This document shows, piece after piece, positions 30,468 through 40,854 of a DNA stretch of 64,000 nucleotides. Position numbers and translations under genes: made by a program. The DNA lies in NCBI GenBank assembly GCA_029941885.1, contig JAPYTP010000005.1, positions 1-64,000 of the forward strand, in the 5' to 3' direction. Under the pieces are notes generated by a model. The model searched no databases, was not told the origin of the DNA, and saw only the letters and a program-made list of their open reading frames with translations. Source of the DNA: Myxococcota bacterium (GTDB lineage Bacteria; Myxococcota_A; UBA9160; UBA4427). Each line of letters begins with the position of its first letter. The first letter of the stretch is position 1.

Positions 30468-30895
30468 CGTGTCCTTGCCCCGGCCGGGGCTATTTCGAGA
30501 TCTCATCAGTCGCAGCGGCCCGCTGAATCTTGTCTTGCCGCGTAGCGTGAACCCGAGGCGTCCCCGGAAACGGGCCTGAGGAGCCAAGGCGCCCATCTCC
30601 GATCCATGGGTACGGCGCATCGCCTAGTCTAAACGGCCGAACCAAGCCTCGCCCGCGCCCCCGGCGAGTCAGAGTGACGATCGAGTCCGCTGGACTCGGC
30701 CCGGGCGAGGGCCGACCGGACCGGAAACTCGGGTCTCGAACCCCATGCCGCGTACGAAATCGGGCCCCTCCGGGAGCGAGCGCCCCGTGGCACAAGTGCC
30801 CGCGCTGTCCGGTTCTGATATATCCAGGAAGTCGACTCACTCGCCACCGACGAGAATTCGATCCGGGTCAGTAGTCGTCGACCAGGAAGGCCACG

Positions 30896-31588
30896 ATGAG
30901 CACGACGGAGGCGGATTCGAGCAACGCGACCAAGAAATCTCGCCGTGGCCAAATGACCCGAGACAAGATCATCGAGGTCGCCGAGACCCTGATCGCGCGC
31001 CATGGACCGGACGGATTCCAGCTCCAGAACGTGACGGAGATTCTGGGAATCACGCCGCCGGCCATCTACAACCACTTCAAGGACCGCGAGGATCTCGTCG
31101 CCCAGATCGCCGAGAAGGGGGGCCGTATGCTCGCCGACCGGATGCGTCGGCAATCCGGCGAGGACGTCCTCACCTCGCTCCGGAGGAACGCCCGAAGCTA
31201 CGTGGAATTTCTCGCCGACAATCCCGCTCACGCGCGGATCATCCTCTGGGACATGGCGGGTCGTGGAACCAGCGGCTGGCGTGGGCTCGCGATCTCGAAC
31301 GTCGAGACCCGCGATCGAATGCGCGAAGCTTTCGAGATTGCCGGCGAACAGGGTGTGATCCGCCCGATTCGGATCGAAGCCTACCTGCAATTTCTCTATA
31401 TCGGATCGGCGGCGGCGGTCGTCTGGACGGATTACGACGACCCGCAAGGGGATTCGGACAAGAACGCGCCGGTCGAGACGCGGCCCGGCCTGCACAGGAC
31501 GGCGTCAGCGATCGAGCAACTGAAGGATGAGGCGGAAGACCTCGTCAAGCGTTTGCTCACGCCCGATCCGATCGACTCCAACGACTGA
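30896..31588 (+). CDS. TetR/AcrR family transcriptional regulator
   Basis: RDKIIEVAETLIARHGPDGFQLQNVTEILGITPPAIYNHFKDREDLV. Confidence 0.93.
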   Translation: MSTTEADSSNATKKSRRGQMTRDKIIEVAETLIARHGPDGFQLQNVTEILGITPPAIYNHFKDREDLVAQIAEKGGRMLADRMRRQSGEDVLTSLRRNARSYVEFLADNPAHARIILWDMAGRGTSGWRGLAISNVETRDRMREAFEIAGEQGVIRPIRIEAYLQFLYIGSAAAVVWTDYDDPQGDSDKNAPVETRPGLHRTASAIEQLKDEAEDLVKRLLTPDPIDSND

Positions 31589-32659
31589 TCAGATCGCCAG
31601 TGTCTCCGCGACCGCGACCGTCCGCGCAACCAGATCTCCGAGCGTGAGTTCGGCGTGACCCGCGAGCGAGACGCCGACTCGCTCCTGCCACGGCGCCGAC
31701 CAGTGTTCCGGAACGGGCTTGCCCTGTAGCGCCCAGAGGGCGCCAACGGTTGCGCCATTGCAGTCCGTGTCCCACCCAGCGGCCACGACGTCCCCGATTG
31801 CGGCCCCGAAATCGTCCGCGTGCGAAAGAAGAGCCCACACGACCAAAGCCAGATTGTTGATCGTGTGTACCGGTGAGAGGTCGGCATAGGTCGCGTGGAT
31901 TTCGTCGACCCCCTCGCCCTCGCGCGCGAGCCTGCGGCCGAGTTCGACCGCTCGAGCGGCCCCCGAGTCGCTGGGAATGAAATGCGTCGCCCGGTCGAGT
32001 GCCGCGTCGAGGGATCCGGAGGTGGGAATCGCAGCGCCCCAACCGGCCACGATCACCGCCCCATGAACGCCGTCCCCGCGGTGGGATAATTCGGCATCCG
32101 CCCGAGCCAGGCGGACCGCCAGCTCCGGATTCCCCGGCGTGACCCATCCGTAGACATCGGCGCGGATCTGCGCCCCGATCCATTCGTTGTATTCGTTGTC
32201 CGAGCAAAGGGCCAGATCGAAACCCGGCGCGCTCCCCATCGCGAAGAACTCATGGCCGTGCACCAACAGCTGCCGGTAGGCGGCGCGCTCCGCGGTAAAG
32301 GTCATCCCGGCCGGAAGGGTATTCAACCACGCCCGCGCGACATCCTCTGTCGACAGATGAGCGCCGTGCCGCTCGAGCATTTGCAGGGCGAGCACCGAAT
32401 AGTTGATGTCGTCATCCGGTGAGCTGGCCTCGATCCGGCCCCGACAGCAGGGCGCGAAGACCAGGGGCGGTGGATCCTCGGCGAGCGGGATGTAGTCGCG
32501 AAGTGGCAACGCATCCACGCCCCCGAGATAATCCGAGAGCAACTCGTGCCCCGAGGTCATCGAGAAGGCTTCGACCGCCTTGCCGAGCATGCAGCCCGAG
32601 ACCCGGCCCTGCCAGGCGCCCCGCAATCGACTCTCGAGATCACTTACCCCAGGCCCCAC
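31589..32659 (-). CDS. ADP-ribosylglycohydrolase family protein
   Basis: LRGAWQGRVSGCMLGKAVE; SSPDDDINYSVLAL and GWDTDCNGATVGALWAL metal-site motifs. Confidence 0.88.
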   Translation of the reverse strand: MGPGVSDLESRLRGAWQGRVSGCMLGKAVEAFSMTSGHELLSDYLGGVDALPLRDYIPLAEDPPPLVFAPCCRGRIEASSPDDDINYSVLALQMLERHGAHLSTEDVARAWLNTLPAGMTFTAERAAYRQLLVHGHEFFAMGSAPGFDLALCSDNEYNEWIGAQIRADVYGWVTPGNPELAVRLARADAELSHRGDGVHGAVIVAGWGAAIPTSGSLDAALDRATHFIPSDSGAARAVELGRRLAREGEGVDEIHATYADLSPVHTINNLALVVWALLSHADDFGAAIGDVVAAGWDTDCNGATVGALWALQGKPVPEHWSAPWQERVGVSLAGHAELTLGDLVARTVAVAETLAI

Positions 32660-32667
32660 CCGCCGAC

Positions 32668-33630
32668 TCAGCCTTCGGCCGCGAAGGCCTTCTCCACCGC
32701 CTCGAACACCTCCGCACCGAGATCGCCGCGGGTGAGCTTCGCGTTGGCTTCGACCTGGTCGGGCCGCGTAGCGCCGGCGATCACCGACGAGACGACGGGC
32801 TGGCTCGCCAACCAGGAGAGCGCAAGCTCGACGATCGTGAGCCCCGCCTCCGCTGCCACCTTCTCGAGCCGCTCGACCTTGGCCAGGTTCTCGTCCGACA
32901 CGAAATGGCCGTAGTAGCTCGTAAACATCTCACGCCCTTCGCCGCCGCCAAAGCGACTGTCCTTGCCGAATTCCTGGCCGCGCTTGTATTTGCCCGTCAA
33001 TGCCCCCGACGCCAGTGGGAAGTAGGGCATGATGCCGAGACCATGATGTTCACAGGACGGCACGACTTCCGTTTCGATCCCCCGCTGGAGCAGGCTCCAT
33101 TCGTTCTGGGCGGTCACGAAACCGCGCATGCCGGCGCCCTCCGCCTCCCACGTCGCGTCCGCGATCTGCCAGCCCGAGAGATTCGAGCATCCCGCATATC
33201 GGACCTTCCCCTGATCGATCAGCGTGTTCAGCGCGTCGAGGGTCTCCCCGATCGGTGTCTCGGGATCGGGCTGATGGAGAATGTAGACGTCGATGTAGTC
33301 GGTACCGAGCCGGGTAAGGCTCGCTTCACAAGCCTGAATCGCGTATCGACGCGAGCCACCCCCCATCAACGGTCCGGTCCCCATCGGCACCCCGAATTTG
33401 GTCGCGATCACCGCCTTGTCTCGATCCGCGCCGAGGGCCTTGCCAAGAAAGGTCTCGGAGCCGCCATTGCCATAGCAATCGGCTGTATCGAAAAAATTGA
33501 TCCCCGAATCGAGCGCCGCGCCGACGACTTTCTCGCTCGCTTCGTAGTCGATCGTCATACCGAAATTGTTGCAGCCAAGCCCGGCGAGTGAGACCTTGAG
33601 CCCCGTGTCTCCGAGATTTCTAAATTCCAT
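32668..33630 (-). CDS. Aldo/keto reductase
   Basis: GDTGLKVSLAGLGCNNFG, FFDTADCYGNGGSETFLGKAL, YIDVYILHQPD. Confidence 0.95.
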   Translation of the reverse strand: MEFRNLGDTGLKVSLAGLGCNNFGMTIDYEASEKVVGAALDSGINFFDTADCYGNGGSETFLGKALGADRDKAVIATKFGVPMGTGPLMGGGSRRYAIQACEASLTRLGTDYIDVYILHQPDPETPIGETLDALNTLIDQGKVRYAGCSNLSGWQIADATWEAEGAGMRGFVTAQNEWSLLQRGIETEVVPSCEHHGLGIMPYFPLASGALTGKYKRGQEFGKDSRFGGGEGREMFTSYYGHFVSDENLAKVERLEKVAAEAGLTIVELALSWLASQPVVSSVIAGATRPDQVEANAKLTRGDLGAEVFEAVEKAFAAEG

Positions 33631-33732
33631 GCCATCCTCGCTTTCTTGTGTCGATCAATTGCGCGACTTTCACGTCGCCAGGGGTCCGCTCCGGTGGATT
33701 AGCCGCATCGTGCGCGATGCCGGAGGGAGGAA

Positions 33733-35487
33733 TCAATTCTTGAGCTTTCGCTTTCCGTAATAGGGCAACGCCACCTCGTCACCGACCGCGGGCTTCCCCT
33801 CTCGTCTCGCCCCAGCGAATTTCCCCTTGTTCGGCGGGGCATGGGGCTGGCTCGCGTCGGTCATCACGTTCACGCAGGCCGCCTTGCCGCTCGCGAGAGC
33901 GCGCTCGAGCGCCGGGCGGATCCCCGAGGCATCCTCGACGAACTCGGCATGGCAGCCGAATCCCTCTGCCGCCTTCTCGTAGTGAACGACACCGAGCTCA
34001 GCACCGACGACCCGTCCGTATCGCTCGAGCTGGTCGTGGCGGATCATCCCCCAGCCCTGGTCGTTGTTGATCACCACGACGACGTTCAGCCCATGGCGCA
34101 CGGCGGTCTCGAATTCTGCGAAATTGAAGCCGGCAGCGCCGTCGCCTAGCAAGATCAACACCCGCCTTTCGGGATGGGCGACCTTCGCGGCGAGTCCAAA
34201 GGGCATCCCGATTCCGAGAGTGCCCAGATAGCCATGACTGATGAAACGGCCGGCGTGCCCGACGATCGCCTGCTCCGCCATCCAATTGGCCGTATCGCCG
34301 CCATCCGCGACGAGAATATCCTCGTCCGTCAGGAATTCTGCGATCTCTCTGCAGAGCCGGGACTGATGAATCGGGCGCTCTTCCCGAAACATCAGGCTCT
34401 CGTGGACGTCGCGGAAGGAGCCCCGCGCCGCAACGAGGGCGTCGATCCAGATTTTGTGGTCCCGGAAGACGAGATCCCTCGAACGCTCGTTCATGATCTC
34501 GAGCGTCCCGGCCACGTCACCGACGAGACCGATCTGCACATCGTGATTGCGGCCGATCTCCTCGGGCACGATGTCGACCTGGATGATCGTTGCATCGGCC
34601 GGAATCATCGAGCGCCCTCCCCCCGACGATCCCGTGAACATGCCGATTCGCGCACCGAGCAACATCACCACGTCGGGCGCTCCGCCCGACTGCTTGTGGA
34701 CGCCGCGCGAAGCCGAGAGGCCGAAACCGCCGTAGCCGAGAGACGTTCGCTCCGAAATGCAGCCGCGCGCCTTCGAGGAGGCGAAGACCGGAATCTGGGT
34801 CGTTTCAGCGAATTTTCGGAGTTCCTCCTGGGCGCCCGAGAAGAGAACGCCTCCGCCGGCGAAGATGGCCGGGCGTTCAGCCCGAGCGAGGGCCTCGAGG
34901 GCCTCGTCGATCGAATCCGGCTTCGGCGTCGGTAGGCCTCGGGGCAGATCGTGCCGAAAGGTCGGAACGTCCTCTTCCTCGATCGGCGTGAACAGAATAT
35001 CGAGGGGAATGTCCAGGAAGGCCGGACCCGGGCGCCCACTGACCGCATGCCGAATCGCCATCGAGGCAAACTCCGGGATCCGATCCGTGTGCAGGATCGT
35101 TCGGGCAAATTTCGTGATCGGCTTCATCACCGCCAGCTGATCGATCGCCTGCAACGCGAGTCGGTCCTCATCTCGCAGCGGTGATCGGCCCCCGATCACG
35201 AGGATCGGGCTGGCGTCGGCATACGCAGTCGCGACGCCCGTCACCCCATTCGTCACGCCCGGGCCGGCCGTGATCACCGCCACGCCCAGCTTGCCCGTCG
35301 CGCGGGCGTAGCCGTCCGCCATATGGGTCGCGGCCGCTTCGTGCCGTGTATCCGTGATCCGAATCCCGTGATCCGCGGCGGCAAAGAAAATAGGATCGAG
35401 GTGCCCCCCGGAGAGAACGAAGAGTTCTTCGACTCCGGCGTGCAACAAGGCTCGAACGAGCAGCTCACCCCCATCCACGACCGCCAT
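33733..35487 (-). CDS. Thiamine pyrophosphate-binding enzyme (acetolactate synthase-like)
   Basis: VEELFVLSGGHLDPIFFAAADHGIRITDTRHEAAATHMADGYARATG; TPP site LLGDGAAGFNFAEFETAVRHGLNVVVVINND. Confidence 0.93.
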   Translation of the reverse strand: MAVVDGGELLVRALLHAGVEELFVLSGGHLDPIFFAAADHGIRITDTRHEAAATHMADGYARATGKLGVAVITAGPGVTNGVTGVATAYADASPILVIGGRSPLRDEDRLALQAIDQLAVMKPITKFARTILHTDRIPEFASMAIRHAVSGRPGPAFLDIPLDILFTPIEEEDVPTFRHDLPRGLPTPKPDSIDEALEALARAERPAIFAGGGVLFSGAQEELRKFAETTQIPVFASSKARGCISERTSLGYGGFGLSASRGVHKQSGGAPDVVMLLGARIGMFTGSSGGGRSMIPADATIIQVDIVPEEIGRNHDVQIGLVGDVAGTLEIMNERSRDLVFRDHKIWIDALVAARGSFRDVHESLMFREERPIHQSRLCREIAEFLTDEDILVADGGDTANWMAEQAIVGHAGRFISHGYLGTLGIGMPFGLAAKVAHPERRVLILLGDGAAGFNFAEFETAVRHGLNVVVVINNDQGWGMIRHDQLERYGRVVGAELGVVHYEKAAEGFGCHAEFVEDASGIRPALERALASGKAACVNVMTDASQPHAPPNKGKFAGARREGKPAVGDEVALPYYGKRKLKN

Positions 35488-35588
35488 GCAACCTCCTGCC
35501 CGAGTGACCGCCACCACGCCGGCGACACTCGGAACCCAATCAGATTACATCAACGAACGGGGGCCGCTGCCGAGTCTTCGCGTGCATT

Positions 35589-36482
35589 TCAGGACCAGTC
35601 GACGGCGTCTCGAAACGTCTTGAGCGCATCGATATAGGCAGCAGGGCCCGAATATCCGACATGCGAGGCTCCCGAGAATTCAGCCGCCGTATCCATGGCC
35701 CGCAGACTGAGATGGGTTCCCCCCGCCGCGCGCCAGACCTCGAGCTCCTTTACCCACCTGTCCGCACCGAGACTGAAATCGACCATCGCCTCGGCGCCAA
35801 AGCTCTCGCGATCGCGGCCCGCCACCTCGAGTTCGGCCAGCGTCTTTTCATGAAGCCGCCGCATCGCGGTCGGTGGCGCGCCGAAAAGGACCCCGTCCCC
35901 CTCGCGTACCGCCCGTCGCACCGCGACTGAAGAGAACGCTCCGAACCAGAGCGGAATCTTCCTCGTGGGTCGCGGCAACAGGGAAGCGCGATCGACGCGA
36001 TGAAACGAGCCCGAGAAGTCGACCAGGGACTCTTCCCACAGGCGACGCATGAGATCGATCTGCTCGTCGAAGACCTTCCCTCGCTTCTCAAAGGACATCC
36101 CGAGCGAGTCGTACTCGACGTAGTTCCAACCGGTCCCGATCCCGAGCCGCAATCGACCGCTGGAGAGCAGATCGATCTCGATCGCCTGTTTGGCGACGAG
36201 AGCCGTCTGACGCTGCGGCAGGATCACGACACCGGTCGCCAAGCCGATCTTCTCGGTCACTCCCGCCAGGTAGGCGAGCAAGGTCATTGGCTCGTGAAAG
36301 GCGTCATCTTCGGTATAGGGTCCCGTGAGTTTCACCTCCCGGTTCGCGTGTTCGGCCCCGAGCACGTGATCGAAAGTCACGATGTACTCGTAACCAAGCC
36401 CCTCAGCGGTCTGAGCCCAATCACGAATTGCGGCCGGGTCGTTTCCAATGTCACAGGTCGGGAAGACGGCACCGATTTCCAT
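35589..36482 (-). CDS. LLM-class (luciferase-like, F420-type) oxidoreductase
   Basis: MEIGAVFPTCDIGNDPAAIRDWAQTAEGLGYEYIVTFDHV; SSGRLRLGIGTGWNYVEYDSLG. Confidence 0.9.
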   Translation of the reverse strand: MEIGAVFPTCDIGNDPAAIRDWAQTAEGLGYEYIVTFDHVLGAEHANREVKLTGPYTEDDAFHEPMTLLAYLAGVTEKIGLATGVVILPQRQTALVAKQAIEIDLLSSGRLRLGIGTGWNYVEYDSLGMSFEKRGKVFDEQIDLMRRLWEESLVDFSGSFHRVDRASLLPRPTRKIPLWFGAFSSVAVRRAVREGDGVLFGAPPTAMRRLHEKTLAELEVAGRDRESFGAEAMVDFSLGADRWVKELEVWRAAGGTHLSLRAMDTAAEFSGASHVGYSGPAAYIDALKTFRDAVDWS

Positions 36483-36642
36483 GGGATCTCCTTCCATCGA
36501 CGAGGGGCCAGGCCAACCGGTGAACCCATCCGCCGAGGCCCACCATCTATAGCAGGCAATGAAAGGGCGACCCGGAAGATTCCGGCCGTCCCCCCGCGAT
36601 CCTCGCGGGTTATGCTCTGCTCATCCAACCAGGAGGGAATCC

Positions 36643-37494
36643 ATGCTCGAGCGAAACGCCACTTCTCTCGACGGCAAGGTCGCCGTCGTCACCGGTTCCG
36701 GAAGCGGGATCGGCCAATCCATTGCCGAAACCTTCGCCGCCCACGGCGCAAAGGTCCTGGTCGTCGATAAACAGGAGGACCTCGCACGGAGCGTCGTCGC
36801 CGGAATCGAAAAGCGCGGAGGCGTCGCGCTCGCCTGCCCGGTGGACGTCACCCGCCCCGAGAGCGTCTCGGCGCTCTCCTCTGCCGCCCTCGACGGTTAC
36901 GGGCAGGTCGACATCCTCGTCAACAACGTGGGGCATTTCATGCCCGGCGCCGGTCCCTTCCTCAAGACGACCGAGGATGATTGGGAGGCACTCTACGACA
37001 TCAACCTGAAACACATCTTTCGCTGTACGAAGGCGCTTGCCCCCCAGATGGTCGAACGGGGCTCGGGATCGATCATCAATATCTCGACTGTCGAAACGCT
37101 GCGCGGAATCCCAGGCAACTCGATCTATGCGGCCTTCAAGACCGGCATCACCGCGTTCACACGCTGCTTCGCACTCGAAGTCGCTCCCCACGGCGTTCGC
37201 GTGAACGCGATCGCGCCGGAGACGACGGACACGGGCCAGATCCCGCTCTCCGAGTGGATCCCGGAGCGATACCGGGACAAGATCCCCCTGATGATTCCGA
37301 TGGGTCGATTCGGACGACCGGACGATCATGCGGGGGCCGCCCTCTTTCTCGCGTCCGAGCTCTCGTCCTGGGTCACGGGCATCACTCTACCCGTCGACGG
37401 CGGTGCGATTACGGCCGGTGGCTTCTATCGCCTCGAGGGTGATCGCTGGACCAACGCGCCCATTCTCGCCGACGCCGGAATCCACCCGGGTTGA
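36643..37494 (+). CDS. SDR family oxidoreductase
   Basis: KVAVVTGSGSGIGQSIAE, VNNVGHFMPG, YAAFKTG. Confidence 0.9.
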   Translation: MLERNATSLDGKVAVVTGSGSGIGQSIAETFAAHGAKVLVVDKQEDLARSVVAGIEKRGGVALACPVDVTRPESVSALSSAALDGYGQVDILVNNVGHFMPGAGPFLKTTEDDWEALYDINLKHIFRCTKALAPQMVERGSGSIINISTVETLRGIPGNSIYAAFKTGITAFTRCFALEVAPHGVRVNAIAPETTDTGQIPLSEWIPERYRDKIPLMIPMGRFGRPDDHAGAALFLASELSSWVTGITLPVDGGAITAGGFYRLEGDRWTNAPILADAGIHPG

Positions 37495-39050
37495 CAGTAG
37501 GCGCGCGTCCGACGCGAGACACTCTTCTCCGGGTCGCATCACTGTTGGTCGCGCTGGTTTTCGCGTCGGTCTTCTGTGCGGACGCGCGAGCCGGCGGGAA
37601 ACCCTTCGATCTCGTCATCTTGGGAGGCCGAGTCATCGACCCGGATTCCGGCCTCGACGCGATCCGCCATGTCGGAATTCGCGGATCCACGATCGAGATC
37701 ATCAGCCAGGACCCTCTCCAAGGCATTCGTACGGTCGACGCGCGGGGTCTGGTCGTCGCGCCGGGGTTCGTGGACCTGCACTCGCATTCTCCGACACCGC
37801 TCGGACAGCGTTACCAGCTGCTCGACGGCGTGACGACCGCCCTCGAACTCGAAAGCGGCGCCTATCCCAGCGATGCCGTGGGTGGGACGCTCGTCCCGGG
37901 CGCCCGCATCCACTACGGCGCCTCCGCCGGTTGGGGATCGATCCGAGCCGAGATCAAGCTCGGCATAAGACAGTCCGAACTCCTGATTTCGAAGCCCGAG
38001 ATCGTCCACTTGCGCGGCGTGTGGACAGCGTTGCGTTCGATCTTCGGAACGCCGAACGATGTTTTCATCGAGCGCGTGTCCGAACACGAGAGAGCGCGGA
38101 TGCGCCGCATGCTCGGATCCGCCCTCGACGCGGGTGCGCTCGGAATCGGCGTCCCCCTCGACTATTTCAGCGAGGCGGTCGACGACGCGGAGCTTCGCAT
38201 GATCTTCGCCCTCGCTGCCGAACGCGAGACACTCGTCTTCATTCACCTCCGGCGCGGCATCAACGGCGATCCTGCCGGCCTGCGGGAAGCCCTCCGGCTC
38301 GCGTTCGAGACCGGCGCCGCGATTCACATCTGCCACATCCAACACAACGCGATGCGAAATATCGAGCTCTTCCTGCGCGAGATTCGCGCCGCACGCGAGA
38401 ATGGAGTCGATGTGACGACCGAACTATTGCCCTACAACGCCGGGTCTGCACCGATTTCCTCGGCGGTCTTCGGCCGTGATTGGCGGACGATCTTCGACAT
38501 CGACTACGCCGATGTCGAGTGGACCGCGACCGGAATGCGATTCGATGAAGAGACATTCCCGGACTACCGGAAGCGATTTCCGAACGGTCAGGTCGCACAT
38601 CACTATCTGAAAGAAGAATGGACACGGCGCGCGCTCGTCGAACCGGGGGTCATCGTCGTGAGCGATCTGCTCCCGATGACCGACGAATCGAGCAGGGTCG
38701 CCCCGCACAACGGTGCTTTCGCGCGAGTACTCGGGAGATATGTCCGGGAAGCGGGTCTCCTCGATCTCGAAACGGCCCTGGCCAAGATGACGATCCTGCC
38801 CGCTGCGCGACTCGAAGCCTTCTTTCCCACTTTCCGACGCAAGGGTCGGATACAGGTCGGGGCCGACGCCGACCTCACCCTCTTCGATGCCGCCCGGGTC
38901 ATCGACCGGGCGACCTACAGCAACCCCTTCCAACCCTCGGCGGGGATCCATACCGTCGTCGTGGCGGGACAGATCGCCGTCTACGCGGGCACCCTCGTCG
39001 AGGGCGTCTACGCGGGCGAACGTATCGAGAACAGAGCCCCTACGGATTGA
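37491..39050 (+). CDS. Exported amidohydrolase (N-acyl-D-amino-acid deacylase-like)
   Basis: Signal-like N-terminus; DLVILGGRVIDPDSGLDAIRHVGIRG, APGFVDLHSHSPT; TTG start overlaps the upstream SDR stop. Confidence 0.88.
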   Translation: MTVGARPTRDTLLRVASLLVALVFASVFCADARAGGKPFDLVILGGRVIDPDSGLDAIRHVGIRGSTIEIISQDPLQGIRTVDARGLVVAPGFVDLHSHSPTPLGQRYQLLDGVTTALELESGAYPSDAVGGTLVPGARIHYGASAGWGSIRAEIKLGIRQSELLISKPEIVHLRGVWTALRSIFGTPNDVFIERVSEHERARMRRMLGSALDAGALGIGVPLDYFSEAVDDAELRMIFALAAERETLVFIHLRRGINGDPAGLREALRLAFETGAAIHICHIQHNAMRNIELFLREIRAARENGVDVTTELLPYNAGSAPISSAVFGRDWRTIFDIDYADVEWTATGMRFDEETFPDYRKRFPNGQVAHHYLKEEWTRRALVEPGVIVVSDLLPMTDESSRVAPHNGAFARVLGRYVREAGLLDLETALAKMTILPAARLEAFFPTFRRKGRIQVGADADLTLFDAARVIDRATYSNPFQPSAGIHTVVVAGQIAVYAGTLVEGVYAGERIENRAPTD

Positions 39051-39082
39051 GAAGATCTCATTACTCCGTTCTCGAGCAGGGC

Positions 39083-39922
39083 TCAATCCGCGTCCCGATC
39101 GGCCACGTTCGTCGTCACCATCCCCGAAGTATTCAAATACGAATAGTGCGGGAGATGGGAGAGCTGCCCACCATCGATCGAGATCAGCTGGCCGGTTACG
39201 AAGGACGCCTCATCCGAAGCCAGATAGAGCACGGCATGAGCGAGATCCACCGCCCGTCCGGCGCGCGCGATCAGGTTGTTCGACACGATCGCTTCGGCCA
39301 TGTCGTCCGAGACCGCCTTGCCCGTCGAGGCGGTCGCGATGAAACCCGGTGCGACGGTGTTGCAACGAATACCCTGCCGGCCGTAGGCGGTCGCAATCGA
39401 CCGGGTCAACGAGTTGACTCCGGCCTTCGCCGCAGAGTAGGCGAACTGGGAGAGGTCTCCCGCGAGCGATTGATTGGTCGAAGTATTGACGATCGCCCCT
39501 CCCCCGCCCGAGATCATGACGGGAATCGCGTGTTTGGAAGCCAACATGGCGCCCCGCAAGTTCACCGTGAAGGAACGATCCCAGAATTCGACGGACATCG
39601 TCAGCAGATCCGCGTCGTGCGCGTGCTCATGCGCCGCAGTCATCGCAGCGTTGTTGTGGAGCACGTGCAGCCCGCCAAACTCGCTCAGCGTCGCTGCGAC
39701 CATGCGCTCGATTTCCGCTTCGACCGCGATATCCGTTGGCTGCGCAATCGCACGGCCGCCGACGCCGCGGATCTCGGCGGCCACTCGCTCCGCGCCCTCC
39801 CCATCGAGATCCGCGATCACGACGCTCGCGCCCTCAGCCGCGAAGAGCTCCGCGGTCGCTCGTCCGATTCCGGACGCCGATCCCGTAATGATGGCGACCT
39901 TTCCCGCGACGCGATCAGACAT
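39083..39922 (-). CDS. SDR family oxidoreductase
   Basis: KVAIITGSASGIGRATAELFA, HNNAAMT, YSAAKAG. Confidence 0.92.
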   Translation of the reverse strand: MSDRVAGKVAIITGSASGIGRATAELFAAEGASVVIADLDGEGAERVAAEIRGVGGRAIAQPTDIAVEAEIERMVAATLSEFGGLHVLHNNAAMTAAHEHAHDADLLTMSVEFWDRSFTVNLRGAMLASKHAIPVMISGGGGAIVNTSTNQSLAGDLSQFAYSAAKAGVNSLTRSIATAYGRQGIRCNTVAPGFIATASTGKAVSDDMAEAIVSNNLIARAGRAVDLAHAVLYLASDEASFVTGQLISIDGGQLSHLPHYSYLNTSGMVTTNVADRDAD

Positions 39923-40733
39923 TCGTCTCTCCTTCGGGCCGGCGACCCCACACGCCGACCCAGAGCACATCGACATAACAGAAACTCGGATCGTCGAAAC
40001 AATCCATCAACTCCTGGAAGGAGGCCTCCGTATAGGTTCCGTGTGTCACCGCCATCTCTCGGACGTTCTCCATCGTTTCTTTGCGGTACGCCGCGCGAAA
40101 GCTCCCGCCAGACACGATCTCGGTCACCGCACTCGACTGCAAATCGACCAGACCCATCTCGCGCATCGCGGCATGGACGTTCCGACCGGCGTAGGGATCC
40201 ATCCGGTCGCCCCCGAGCACGCCGTCGAGATAGAACCGGAAGATCGAAGCCCCCGGATGACTCGGATCGCAGATCTCGCACGCCCCGTAGTCCGGCTCTT
40301 CGCAGAGCAGGACGCCACCGGGTCGAAGGGACTCGACGAGGTTCCGGACCGCCCCCGGGAGGTCCTCGATATGAGCCAGCAACGCTCGACAGTGGGCAAA
40401 ATCGAAATCCGCGGGAGCGACGGCCCCCTTCGAGAGATCATGGGTCACGACGCTCGTGTTCGGCCCGTCGAAATCGTCCAGGAAGCGTGGGTCGATGTCC
40501 GCCGCGACGACGGCTCCCGTACTTCCGACGCGGCGCGCCAGCTCGCGCGCGATCGATCCCGCACCTGCCCCGACCTCCAGACATCGCTGGCCGGGCCCGA
40601 TTCCAATCGAATCGAGGCGCGAAAGGGTCGCGGGATCGTTGATCGCCTGAAGCTTCTCGAGTCGAGAGAGCTCCGCAGCATGATCGACCGAAGCCAACGC
40701 ATAACGGACTTCATCGGGCATGGTCTCGCACAT
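39915..40733 (-). CDS. SAM-dependent class I methyltransferase
   Basis: QRCLEVGAGAGSIARELARRV, GAVVAADIDPRFLD, LRPGGVLLCEEPDYG. Confidence 0.92.
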   Translation of the reverse strand: MCETMPDEVRYALASVDHAAELSRLEKLQAINDPATLSRLDSIGIGPGQRCLEVGAGAGSIARELARRVGSTGAVVAADIDPRFLDDFDGPNTSVVTHDLSKGAVAPADFDFAHCRALLAHIEDLPGAVRNLVESLRPGGVLLCEEPDYGACEICDPSHPGASIFRFYLDGVLGGDRMDPYAGRNVHAAMREMGLVDLQSSAVTEIVSGGSFRAAYRKETMENVREMAVTHGTYTEASFQELMDCFDDPSFCYVDVLWVGVWGRRPEGETNV

Positions 40734-40854
40734 CCCTTTCTGCTGTAGCGGCCGCGGCCGCCGGTCGTAACCGAACCGAAGCGGCTGTGGCATGCTTATC
40801 GCCACATGATGATGGCGCGCTTCCGAGGTCGCTGCCCGTGTGATTGAGGTCTCG

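Noticed and set aside
32419-33591. 390-aa plus-strand ORF
   Set aside because: Antisense to the aldo/keto reductase, which has clear family motifs.
38618-40642. 674-aa plus-strand ORF
   Set aside because: Antisense shadow of an SDR and a methyltransferase and overlapping the amidohydrolase in another frame; composition is Arg/Pro/Ser-rich with no domain signature. High-GC shadow ORF.
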